Positions 18,208 to 26,021 of a DNA stretch of 64,000 nucleotides are shown in pieces. The notes under the pieces were generated by a model. That model saw nothing but the letters and a program-made list of their open reading frames with translations, was not told the DNA's origin and ran no database searches. Position 1 is the stretch's first letter; each line of letters starts with the position of its first letter. Position numbers and translations under genes: made by a program. Source of the DNA: Paenibacillus bovis (GTDB lineage Bacteria > Bacillota > Bacilli > Bacillales > Bacillaceae_C); assembly GCA_007679095.1 (NCBI GenBank), contig VEFU01000004.1:1-64000 (forward strand). The letters are read 5' to 3'.

Positions 18208-18356
18208 TATCCATTTACTAACGATTGATTCATATATTTTTCTAATGATCGCCGGTGGAGCTCGTTTTCAATTAGCTGAATAAAGTCAGAACTCAATTTT
18301 AACTTTTTAGCCTTATAGTAAGATTCAATTAATAGTTCGTCTGATAGTTTTTTCAT
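18207..18356 (-). CDS. sda: Sporulation checkpoint histidine kinase inhibitor Sda
   Basis: 49-residue antiparallel helical hairpin that blocks KinA/KinB autophosphorylation when replication is disturbed. The protein begins [19 protein letters not shown] and continues with [16 protein letters not shown], matching B. subtilis Sda closely. GGAGGTGA precedes the ATG at 18354-18356 on the minus strand. It sits beside yqeG, as in B. subtilis. A cluster of DnaA boxes lies 120-220 bases upstream, in line with the known DnaA control of sda. Confidence 0.95.
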   Translation of the reverse strand: MKKLSDELLIESYYKAKKLKLSSDFIQLIENELHRRSLEKYMNQSLVNG

Positions 18357-18474
18357 CAGCTTCACCTCCAGCAATAAATTGTTCTATTTCATATTTTTTG
18401 TTCATATACTTAAAGGTTAACCTTGGATGTTATGTTTACTTTAACAAAATATAGGAAATGGAACAAGCGTTCCG

Positions 18475-18573
18475 ATATCCACAGGAGTCGGTGGATAACT
18501 TGTGGGTAACATGTAGATTGTTGTGGGAATATAAGGGGGAGTAAGGTGGATAATGTGTATAAAGTTATCCACA
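18475..18573. promoter_or_regulatory. DnaA-box cluster upstream of sda and yqeG
   Basis: One perfect box, TTATCCACA at 18565-18573. Five single-mismatch boxes: ATATCCACA at 18475-18483, GGTGGATAA at 18490-18498, TGTGGGTAA at 18501-18509, GGTGGATAA at 18545-18553 and TGTGTATAA at 18554-18562. Six sites within 99 bases is far above chance. The whole 330-base gap between sda and yqeG holds no other gene. Confidence 0.88.
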
Positions 18574-18686
18574 ATTTAAAAATGATGATTCTTGTCGAAA
18601 AGTTTTTGCGTTTTAAAGAAAAAGATGCAGAAAATCCCAAATTTCGATAAGATAAATTTTATATAAAAGTGATGAGGTGTCATTAA

Positions 18687-19208
18687 TTGTTGAAAAAGTT
18701 CTTGCCAAGTGAATATGTAAAAAGCATATACCATATAAACATTAACGAATTAAAAGCAAAAGGTATTAAAGGAGTCATCACCGATTTAGATAATACGTTG
18801 GTGGAATGGGATAGACCGAATGCTACTCCTGATTTAATAAAATGGTTTGAAAATCTAAAGAAGAATGACATTAAAGTTATGATTGTATCAAATAATAATG
18901 AAAATCGTGTGAGGCTGTTTGCTGAACCATTAGGAATTCCTTTTATACATAAAGCTAGAAAACCATTAGTGAAAGCTTTTAAAAAAGCACAAGTGGAGAT
19001 GGGGACAGCTAATAATGAAACGGTCATAATAGGTGATCAATTATTAACAGATGTTCTTGGTGGAAATAAAGCGGGAATCTATACGATATTGGTTATCCCA
19101 GTTGCAAGCTCTGATGGTTTTTTCACTAAATTTAATCGAGCAATTGAAAGGCGTATTATGGCAAACTTTAAAAGAAATGGTTTAATCGAATGGGAGGATG
19201 AAAAGTGA
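18687..19208 (+). CDS. yqeG: HAD-IIIA family phosphatase YqeG
   Basis: Haloacid dehalogenase fold protein of 173 residues. The nucleophile motif is DLDNTLVEW near residue 33, motif II VSNN near 70, and motif III IGDQLLTD near 115. The physiological substrate is not known from the sequence. Start is TTG at 18687 with GAGGTG at 18674-18679. It opens the yqeG-yqeH-aroE operon and overlaps yqeH by four bases. Confidence 0.93.
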   Translation: MLKKFLPSEYVKSIYHININELKAKGIKGVITDLDNTLVEWDRPNATPDLIKWFENLKKNDIKVMIVSNNNENRVRLFAEPLGIPFIHKARKPLVKAFKKAQVEMGTANNETVIIGDQLLTDVLGGNKAGIYTILVIPVASSDGFFTKFNRAIERRIMANFKRNGLIEWEDEK

Positions 19209-20308
19209 AACACGATATTAGTTGCATCGGGTGTGGAGTTCAGATTCAAACAGAAAATAAAGAAGAACTAGGCTATGCTCCCTCATCTGCCTTGAACAAG
19301 GAAGAAATTATTTGTCAACGATGTTTCAGATTAAAACATTATAATGAAGTCCAAGATGTTTCATTAACTGACCAAGACTTTTTAAATATCTTGAACAAGC
19401 TTGGAGAAACAGACAGCTTAATCGTTAAGGTAATAGATATATTTGATTTTAATGGTAGTTGGTTACCTGGCCTTCATCGATTTGTAGGCCATAACCCAAT
19501 ATTATTAATTGGAAATAAAGTAGATTTATTACCGAAATCTGTTAATAAAAACAAATTAATTAACTGGATGAAAAGTCAAGCAAAGGAATTAGGATTACGA
19601 CCAATTGACGTCTTATTAGTTAGTTCGACTAAAGGAATACAAATACAGGATGCTCTATCTCAAATTGATCAATATCGAGAGGGTAGAGATGTTTATGTAG
19701 TGGGTTGTACAAATGTTGGAAAATCAACTTTTATCAATCGTGTTATCAAGGAAGTTGCAGGTGGACAAGATGTCATTACGACATCGCATTTTCCTGGTAC
19801 AACATTAGATATGATTGAAATTCCGCTAGACGACGGTAAAGCTTTAATCGACACACCTGGAATTATCAATCATCATCAAATGGCTCACTTTGTAGATAAA
19901 CAAGACTTAAAGGTAATAACTCCAAAGAAAGAAATAAAACCGAAAGTATTTCAATTAAATGAAGAGCAAACACTATTTTTTGGTGGATTAGCTCGATTCG
20001 ATTACATAAAAGGTGGTCGGAGATCTATTACTTGCTATCTTTCAAATGAAATATCGATTCATCGCACTAAACTTGAGAATGCAGATGCCTTATATAAAAA
20101 CCACGTAGGGGAAATGTTGCAACCTCCAAGGGCTAATGACGTGAATGAATTCCCAGAATTGGTTCGTCATGAATTTATGATAAAAGAAGCAAAAACAGAT
20201 ATCGTCATATCCGGTCTGGGGTGGATAACGGTAAATGATGCTGGTGCAAAGGTTGCAGCATATGCACCAAAAGGTGTTGGTGTGATGTTAAGAAAGTCAT
20301 TAATATAG
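19205..20308 (+). CDS. yqeH: Circularly permuted GTPase YqeH, 30S assembly factor
   Basis: 367 residues. An N-terminal zinc finger (CIGCG near residue 6 and CQRC near 36) precedes a circularly permuted GTPase: the G4 motif NKVD (about 101) comes before G1 GCTNVGKST (about 168) and G3 DTPG (about 219). It is needed for small-subunit biogenesis in B. subtilis. Start is GTG at 19205, overlapping the yqeG stop as GTGA, which suggests translational coupling. Confidence 0.95.
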   Translation: MKHDISCIGCGVQIQTENKEELGYAPSSALNKEEIICQRCFRLKHYNEVQDVSLTDQDFLNILNKLGETDSLIVKVIDIFDFNGSWLPGLHRFVGHNPILLIGNKVDLLPKSVNKNKLINWMKSQAKELGLRPIDVLLVSSTKGIQIQDALSQIDQYREGRDVYVVGCTNVGKSTFINRVIKEVAGGQDVITTSHFPGTTLDMIEIPLDDGKALIDTPGIINHHQMAHFVDKQDLKVITPKKEIKPKVFQLNEEQTLFFGGLARFDYIKGGRRSITCYLSNEISIHRTKLENADALYKNHVGEMLQPPRANDVNEFPELVRHEFMIKEAKTDIVISGLGWITVNDAGAKVAAYAPKGVGVMLRKSLI

Positions 20309-20344
20309 TATATAGGGAGATGGAGATGTTTAGGAGGGGTTGGC

Positions 20345-21184
20345 TTGCAAAAATTATATGGAGTAATTGGTGATCCAATAGGTCATTCTATGTCACCAAT
20401 TATGCATAATAATGAATTTAAACAATTAAACATAAATGCTCATTATCATCCTTTCCATATAGTAGAACAAAATTTAGAGATTGCAATTGCTGGAATGAAA
20501 GCGATTGGTGTTGAGGGTTTTAATGTGACCATTCCACACAAAACAACAATCATTCCTTATTTGGATTATATAGATCCACTTGCGAAGGCAATTGGTGCAG
20601 TAAATACAGTGGTACGTGTGGATGGGGAGTACCACGGCTATAACACCGATGGCGAAGGGTATATGAAAGCATTACAAGCTGAATGGAAAGATAATCTAGA
20701 GAATGAAAAAGTTTTAATATTAGGAGCGGGGGGAGCGGCTAAGGCTATTTACTTTACTCTTCTAGCAAAAGGTGTATTGAATGTAGATATTGCCAACCGT
20801 TCTATTGATAAGGCAGAGAACTTAATTAAGCATTGTCCATACGTAATTGAAAATTCCAAAGCATTAACACTTGCTGATGCAGAACAGAATTTACAGGAAT
20901 ATAGCCTAATTATTCAAACCACTTCCATTGGTATGTACCCTAATATTAATGATTGTATTATTTCATTAGAAAAACTTAATAAAAATGCGATGGTATCAGA
21001 TATTGTTTATAATCCTTTTGAAACATTATTATTAAAAACAGCAAAACAAAAAGGGTGTAACATTCAAAATGGTATTGGAATGTTCGTATATCAAGGTGCA
21101 CTAGCATTTGAAATGTGGACAAATAAATTTCCTGATATTAATCGTATGACGGATATCGTTATCCGTCAGTTAGGAGGAAAATAA
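20345..21184 (+). CDS. aroE: Shikimate dehydrogenase (NADP+)
   Basis: Reduces 3-dehydroshikimate in aromatic amino acid synthesis. 279 residues. The N-terminal substrate site has IGHSMSPIMHN near residue 12 and NVTIPHK near 60. The nucleotide site is LGAGGAAKA near 125. Start is TTG at 20345 with AGGAGGGG upstream. It overlaps yhbY by one base (TAATG). Confidence 0.96.
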   Translation: MQKLYGVIGDPIGHSMSPIMHNNEFKQLNINAHYHPFHIVEQNLEIAIAGMKAIGVEGFNVTIPHKTTIIPYLDYIDPLAKAIGAVNTVVRVDGEYHGYNTDGEGYMKALQAEWKDNLENEKVLILGAGGAAKAIYFTLLAKGVLNVDIANRSIDKAENLIKHCPYVIENSKALTLADAEQNLQEYSLIIQTTSIGMYPNINDCIISLEKLNKNAMVSDIVYNPFETLLLKTAKQKGCNIQNGIGMFVYQGALAFEMWTNKFPDINRMTDIVIRQLGGK

Positions 21185-21474
21185 TGTTAACAGGAAAGCA
21201 AAAAAGGTTTTTAAGATCACAAGCACATCATCTTAATCCAATTTTTCAAGTTGGTAAAGGTGGAGTAAATGAAAATATGATAAAACAAATCTCGGAAGCA
21301 CTTGAGGTAAGAGAGTTAATTAAGGTTAGTATTTTGCAAAATTGTGAAGAAGATAAGGATACTGTTGCAAATGCTCTAGTAGAAGGAACAGATGCAGAAT
21401 TAGTACAAGTTATTGGAAATACTATTGTACTTTACAAAGAATCTAGTGAACATAAAGAAATTATCTTACCATAA
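21184..21474 (+). CDS. yhbY: CRM-domain RNA-binding protein YhbY (YqeI)
   Basis: 96 residues forming one CRM domain. It carries the signature VGKGGVNENM near residue 21 (GxxG loop) and begins MLTGKQKRFLRSQAH. Homologues associate with pre-50S particles. The neighbours yqeH and rsfS, also ribosome assembly factors, fit that role. It starts inside the aroE stop codon. Confidence 0.93.
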   Translation: MLTGKQKRFLRSQAHHLNPIFQVGKGGVNENMIKQISEALEVRELIKVSILQNCEEDKDTVANALVEGTDAELVQVIGNTIVLYKESSEHKEIILP

Positions 21475-21489
21475 TAAGGAATGTATTAA

Positions 21490-22062
21490 ATGACTAAAAG
21501 AGTTGGAATTCTAGGTGGAACATTTGATCCACCACATTTCGGCCATTTAATAATTGCGAATGAAGTACTTCAACAGTTAAACCTTGATGAAATTCAGTTT
21601 TTGCCGAATTATAAACCACCCCATAAGTTAAAAGCAAGCTCAACAACGGCTGAACAGCGTGTAGAGATGTTGAAAATAGCAATAAAAAATAACCAATCCT
21701 TTTCTATCGAAACAATAGAAATCGAAAGGAAAGGTACATCTTACACATTTGATACCATGAGTGAATTAAAAAGGAGAAATCCAGAAGTAGATTATTACTT
21801 TATCATTGGCGCTGATATGGTTGAATCATTATCAAAATGGTATAAAATTGATGATTTATCTCAAATGGTCCAGTTTGTTGGAGTAAGTAGACCGGGTTAT
21901 TTACTAAAAAGTGAATACCCGATTATTACGATAGAAGTCCCGTTGATTGAGATTTCTTCATCATCGATTAGAAATAAATGTGAAGATGGTAAATCAGTCC
22001 AATATTTTTTGCCAGATAAGGTAATAAGATATATGAAGGAGAATCATTTGTATGGATTATGA
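21490..22062 (+). CDS. nadD: Nicotinate-nucleotide adenylyltransferase
   Basis: Converts nicotinate mononucleotide to deamido-NAD. 190 residues. The nucleotidyltransferase site GGTFDPPHFGHL is near residue 9 and the C-terminal ISSSSIR near 154. It overlaps yqeK by 11 bases, suggesting coupling. Confidence 0.96.
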   Translation: MTKRVGILGGTFDPPHFGHLIIANEVLQQLNLDEIQFLPNYKPPHKLKASSTTAEQRVEMLKIAIKNNQSFSIETIEIERKGTSYTFDTMSELKRRNPEVDYYFIIGADMVESLSKWYKIDDLSQMVQFVGVSRPGYLLKSEYPIITIEVPLIEISSSSIRNKCEDGKSVQYFLPDKVIRYMKENHLYGL

Positions 22063-22603
22063 ACAAGCAGTACAAATAGTTCGCCAAAAATTAAAAGGTC
22101 CCCGTTTAGAGCATACTTTTGGTGTGGTGGATGCTGCAATAGAACTTGCTGAGAGATATGGAGTTAACAAAGATCAAGCAAAGTTAGCAGCCATTTTCCA
22201 TGATTACGCAAAGCTAATGCCAATTAATGAATTACGTGAGGTCCTATTAGAGTCCAATGAAGATGAACGACTATTAACGTATCATCCTGAACTATGGCAT
22301 GGACCTGCCGCAGCCTATTTACTTTCAAAAGACTATCATATTAGTGATGTGGATGTACTTAATTCCATCCGTTTTCACACAACTGGTAGATCCAATATGA
22401 CATTGCTTGAAAAGGTTGTTTTTTTAGCTGATTATATTGAACCGGGTAGAAATTTTCCTGGTGTTGATGAAACGAGAAATTTAGCAAATACGGATCTTAA
22501 TGCAGCCGTATTACAAGCTTTAAGTAATACGATAGCATTTCTCGCTCAAAAAAAACGTGCTATCTTTCCAGATACAGTGGAGGCATATAATAGTCTAGTA
22601 TAA
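22052..22603 (+). CDS. yqeK: HD-domain bis(5'-nucleosyl)-tetraphosphatase YqeK
   Basis: 183-residue HD phosphohydrolase. Metal ligands include His in LEHTFGV near residue 19 and the HD pair in FHDYAK near 49, with further His in YHPELWHGP. The family hydrolyses Ap4A symmetrically. Start is ATG at 22052 with AAGGAG upstream inside nadD. Confidence 0.93.
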   Translation: MDYEQAVQIVRQKLKGPRLEHTFGVVDAAIELAERYGVNKDQAKLAAIFHDYAKLMPINELREVLLESNEDERLLTYHPELWHGPAAAYLLSKDYHISDVDVLNSIRFHTTGRSNMTLLEKVVFLADYIEPGRNFPGVDETRNLANTDLNAAVLQALSNTIAFLAQKKRAIFPDTVEAYNSLV

Positions 22604-22632
22604 ATTTCAATTTCAAAAGGAGGAACAATTGT

Positions 22633-22992
22633 TTGAATAAAACAAAAGATATCTTAAAACAAGTTGTAAAAGCAGCTGATGATAAAAGAGCAGAGGATAT
22701 TATGGTATTAAACATGCAAGGAATTTCCCTTGTTGCTGATTATTTTTTAATATGCCATGGAAATTCAGAAAAACAAGTGCAGGCGATTGCGAGAGAATTG
22801 AAGGATACCGCTGATAAAGCTAATATAGAAGTGAAGAAATTAGAAGGCTTTGATGAAGCGAAATGGATTCTTGTTGATATGGGAGATATCATTGCTCATG
22901 TTTTCCATCGTGATGAACGTAGTTATTATAATTTAGAAAGATTATGGGGAGATGCTCCGACCGAAGATATTTTAGGAGAAATATTACAGTGA
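22633..22992 (+). CDS. rsfS: Ribosome silencing factor RsfS
   Basis: 119 residues of the Iojap/RsfS family, which binds L14 and blocks subunit joining in starvation. The conserved VLVDMGDIIAHVF-type motif appears as ILVDMGDIIAHVFH near residue 79, and the C-terminus has YNLERLWGDA. Start is TTG at 22633 after AGGAGG. It overlaps yqeM by four bases (GTGA). Confidence 0.95.
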   Translation: MNKTKDILKQVVKAADDKRAEDIMVLNMQGISLVADYFLICHGNSEKQVQAIARELKDTADKANIEVKKLEGFDEAKWILVDMGDIIAHVFHRDERSYYNLERLWGDAPTEDILGEILQ

Positions 22993-23735
22993 CGTACGAA
23001 CGACTTGCGTATGTTTATGATTATTTGATGAATGATGTGCCTTACTCCAAGTGGCTAGAATTTCTTAAAGTGCAGAGCGATGAGTTAAGTAGTTCTAAAA
23101 GTTTAAATGTGCTTGATCTAGCATGTGGTACTGGAGAATTAACTGTTTTATTAGCAGAAAATGGTTTTCGTGTAACAGGAGTTGATTTATCTGAAGATAT
23201 GTTAATGGTCGCTAGTGAGAAAGCCGCTTCAGCAGGTGTGAATATATCGCTCTTTCATCAAGATATGTCTACATTAGAAGACCTGGGTTTATTTGATATC
23301 GTCACTATTTTTTGTGATTCACTTAACTACTTATCAAGTCCTGAAGAGGTTCAAGCAACTTTTCGAAGTGTTTATGATCATTTGGAACCAAATGGGTTGT
23401 TTTTATTTGATGTTCATTCACCTTATAAAATGAATGAATTGTTTATAAACAAGACGTTTGCTTTTGCTGACGAAGAAGTATCTTATATATGGGATTGTTT
23501 TCCAGGGGATTTCCCTCATTCTGTCGAACATGAATTGAGTATTTTTGTGTTGAATGAAGAAGGGAAATATGAGAGATTTAACGAATTACATAAACAACGG
23601 ACATACGATGTAGAGGAGTATAAAAGTTGGCTTCAAGAGGCTGGATTTTCTATACAAGCAATTACAGCTGATTTTTCAAACTCAGCCCCGAACGATAAGT
23701 CTGAACGGATTTTCTTTACATGCAGTAAAATCTAA
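22989..23735 (+). CDS. yqeM: SAM-dependent methyltransferase YqeM
   Basis: 248-residue class I methyltransferase fold. SAM motif I is VLDLACGTGELT near residue 39 and the acidic residue ending strand 2 is in VTGVDLS near 60. The substrate is unknown. Start is GTG at 22989 (MTYERLAYVYDYLM), with AGGAGA at 22975-22980. The longer frame from 22944 lies inside rsfS with no separate ribosome site. Confidence 0.9.
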   Translation: MTYERLAYVYDYLMNDVPYSKWLEFLKVQSDELSSSKSLNVLDLACGTGELTVLLAENGFRVTGVDLSEDMLMVASEKAASAGVNISLFHQDMSTLEDLGLFDIVTIFCDSLNYLSSPEEVQATFRSVYDHLEPNGLFLFDVHSPYKMNELFINKTFAFADEEVSYIWDCFPGDFPHSVEHELSIFVLNEEGKYERFNELHKQRTYDVEEYKSWLQEAGFSIQAITADFSNSAPNDKSERIFFTCSKI

Positions 23736-23814
23736 TTAATAGGTAAAATCGAATTAAGTTAACGTAATACAGTAAACAATTGGTGCATTTTGTACTATCA
23801 TATCTAAATAGTAA

Positions 23815-23862
23815 AGCCGAACAATCTTGAAAAGTACAAGAATTAGTTCGGCTTAGTTTTTA
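23815..23862. terminator. Terminator between convergent yqeM and comER
   Basis: AGCCGAAC (23815-23822) pairs with GTTCGGCT (23846-23853), with CTTG/CAAG further in, then TAGTTTTTATT. It belongs to the same stem family as hairpins at 12924, 32384 and 55482. Confidence 0.85.
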
Positions 23863-23928
23863 TTCCAGTCTATAAAAAAATATCGATATGATAGCAGGAT
23901 TTTTCTTTACTTAAGGAGAATAGTATTG

Positions 23929-24750
23929 TTAAGAATTGAAATCTCTTTCTAGCTTGGATTTTTCATCATTAAATTTTGCATGTGTAGCTTGGAATAATTT
24001 CTCAAACATATCACCTACTTCGTTTTCAAGTACATTGATCCCTTCTCCAGTTATACCACCTTTCACACACACTTTTTCTTCTAATGTAGGTAAGGAATAA
24101 TATCCTTTTTTTAATAATTCTCCGAGTCCAATTAACATTTGTTCGGATAGTTTAGTTGCAGTTTCTTCATCTATTGCAGTTTCAGAAACAGCGGCTTCGA
24201 TAAATCTCCTTGTTAAATAACTGAAAAAAGCAGGTCCACAACTAACTATATCAGATGAAACTCTTGTAATTTCCTCATTAATCTCTAAAGGTAAAGACAC
24301 ACCACTAAATAATGTATTTAATTTATTCTTCCATAATTCAGAACACCTATTTCCAAAAGTAAATAAAGTTACTCCTGAATGTGCTCTATTTGTGATACTT
24401 GGAATAATACGCGCACATGAACAGTTTACAAGGCTTTCGAGCCAATCTGGTTGAATAGGACTAGTAATGGAAACAATACATTTTTCCTCGTTAAAGAAGT
24501 CTTTGTTTTCAAGTAAAAGTGAGTAAAAGTCAGCTGGTTTAATACAAAGAAAGATGAGATCAGAACTAACAATTAACTCTTCAATATTATTTGCAATTAC
24601 GATGTCCTTGTATCTATGTTTAAGCCTCTCAGCTTTTGCCTTAGTACGGTTTATTACAATTAAGTCTGAAGGAGATACTGATTTTGCATCGAGCAATGCT
24701 TCAGAAAGAATTGTACCCATATTACCGGTCCCTATAATCCCGATCTTCAT
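23929..24750 (-). CDS. comER: ComER, pyrroline-5-carboxylate reductase-like protein
   Basis: 273 residues with an N-terminal NAD(P)-binding motif GIIGTGNMG near residue 3. It is related to ProC, but ComER is linked in Bacillus to Spo0A activation, sporulation and biofilm formation rather than proline synthesis. I start it at the ATG ending at 24750, behind GGAGGGAG on the minus strand; the longer frame to 24783 has no ribosome site. It is divergent from comEA, as in B. subtilis. Confidence 0.92.
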   Translation of the reverse strand: MKIGIIGTGNMGTILSEALLDAKSVSPSDLIVINRTKAKAERLKHRYKDIVIANNIEELIVSSDLIFLCIKPADFYSLLLENKDFFNEEKCIVSITSPIQPDWLESLVNCSCARIIPSITNRAHSGVTLFTFGNRCSELWKNKLNTLFSGVSLPLEINEEITRVSSDIVSCGPAFFSYLTRRFIEAAVSETAIDEETATKLSEQMLIGLGELLKKGYYSLPTLEEKVCVKGGITGEGINVLENEVGDMFEKLFQATHAKFNDEKSKLERDFNS

Positions 24751-24834
24751 ACTGCTCCCTCCTTCGCCTCTGTCTCCTAACAAATGTATGCAGTAATAGT
24801 TAAAATATTCATTTCAACTCGAGGTGATTTGAAA

Positions 24835-25446
24835 ATGATGACTTGGATTGAAAAATATAAAACCATCATAATTGGAGTGCTTATCATCATCGTAATTACT
24901 TTTATATATATTACTCAAAGGAAAGAAAGTGAGATGACAAGTAATACTGACTTTTCTATCGTAGAAAAGAAAATGAACATGCTTCAAGAGGAAAAAATAA
25001 ATAGTCCTCCAGAAAAGAAGGAAATTTTTGTTGATATAAAGGGGGCAGTGCAACATCCTGGCCTGTATGAGGCAGAAGAGGGGGAGCGTGTTGCTGATTT
25101 AATCCATAAAGCAGGTGGTTTATTAAAAGAAGCTGATGAAAATCTTATAAATTTTGCTTTGAAAGTGGAAGATGAGATGGTGATATACATACCGATTCAA
25201 GGAGAAGAAGTTGAATTCCCATTAGAAAATCCATCATCGCAAAATAGTGAAAACAAAATAAATATTAATAAAGCAAATAATGCTGAATTGGAAACATTAC
25301 CAGGAATCGGTCCGTCTAAAGCAGAAACTATCATAAAGTATCGCGAACAACATGGGCCCTTTGAACAAATCGAGGATATTCAAAATATATCTGGTATTGG
25401 TGAAAAAACATTCGAAAAGCTAAAGGATAAAATAACGATAAAATAA
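24835..25446 (+). CDS. comEA: Competence DNA receptor ComEA
   Basis: 203 residues. One membrane anchor (about residues 8-28) is followed by an extracellular SLBB-type domain with VDIKGAVQHPGLY near 65. A C-terminal helix-hairpin-helix pair (LPGIGPSKA near 155, ISGIGEKTF near 186) binds double-stranded DNA. Start is ATG at 24835 with GAGGTG at 24821-24826; the frame from 24784 lacks a ribosome site. Confidence 0.95.
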   Translation: MMTWIEKYKTIIIGVLIIIVITFIYITQRKESEMTSNTDFSIVEKKMNMLQEEKINSPPEKKEIFVDIKGAVQHPGLYEAEEGERVADLIHKAGGLLKEADENLINFALKVEDEMVIYIPIQGEEVEFPLENPSSQNSENKININKANNAELETLPGIGPSKAETIIKYREQHGPFEQIEDIQNISGIGEKTFEKLKDKITIK

Positions 25447-25509
25447 TGGATGATTGACTTCAATGAGTAAATGCCGATAAACTGAAGAAAAAGAAAAGGT
25501 GAGGGGAAT

Positions 25510-25971
25510 ATGGATAGAATTTCATGGGATCAATATTTTATGGCACAAAGCCATTTACTATCATATCGAAGTACGTGCACTAGATTAACGGTTGGTGCAA
25601 CAATTGTTCGGGATAAACGTATTATTGCTGGTGGCTATAATGGCTCGATAGCTGGTGGAGTTCATTGCATTGATGAGGGCTGCTACGTCATAGATAATCA
25701 TTGTGTGCGTACAATCCACGCAGAAATGAATGCTATACTACAATGTGCAAAATTTGGAGTGCCAACGGAAAATGCGGAGATATACGTCACACATTTCCCA
25801 TGTCTGCAATGTTGTAAAGCAATTATCCAGGCTGGAATTAAAGTCGTTTTTTATGCAGAGGATTACAAAAATCATCCTCACGCAGAGGAATTATTTGAAC
25901 AAGCTGGTGTACGAGTAGTACAAGTTCCATTCAATAACGAAATATTTGCTGCTTATTCAGAGAGCAATTAA
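25510..25971 (+). CDS. comEB: ComEB, dCMP deaminase family protein
   Basis: 153-residue zinc deaminase. Catalytic HAE is near residue 74 and the PCLQCC zinc pair near 97. The family makes dUMP from dCMP. B. subtilis ComEB lies in the same place and was reported to help locate competence proteins. The protein is shorter than the 189-residue B. subtilis one but has the complete deaminase core. Confidence 0.92.
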   Translation: MDRISWDQYFMAQSHLLSYRSTCTRLTVGATIVRDKRIIAGGYNGSIAGGVHCIDEGCYVIDNHCVRTIHAEMNAILQCAKFGVPTENAEIYVTHFPCLQCCKAIIQAGIKVVFYAEDYKNHPHAEELFEQAGVRVVQVPFNNEIFAAYSESN

Positions 25972-25979
25972 GTAAATAA

Positions 25980-26002
25980 GAGGCAGGGAACTGCCTCTTA
26001 CG
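25980..26002 (+). other. Hairpin in the comEB-comEC gap
   Basis: AAGAGGCAG pairs with CTGCCTCTT around GGAA. No T-run follows, so it may only attenuate, or protect RNA ends, between comEB and comEC. Confidence 0.5.
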
Positions 26003-26021
26003 TTATGGAAGGAGTAAGAAA

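Noticed and set aside
18522-18530. Possible seventh DnaA box (TGTGGGAAT)
   Set aside because: Three mismatches to the consensus; left out of the cluster count.
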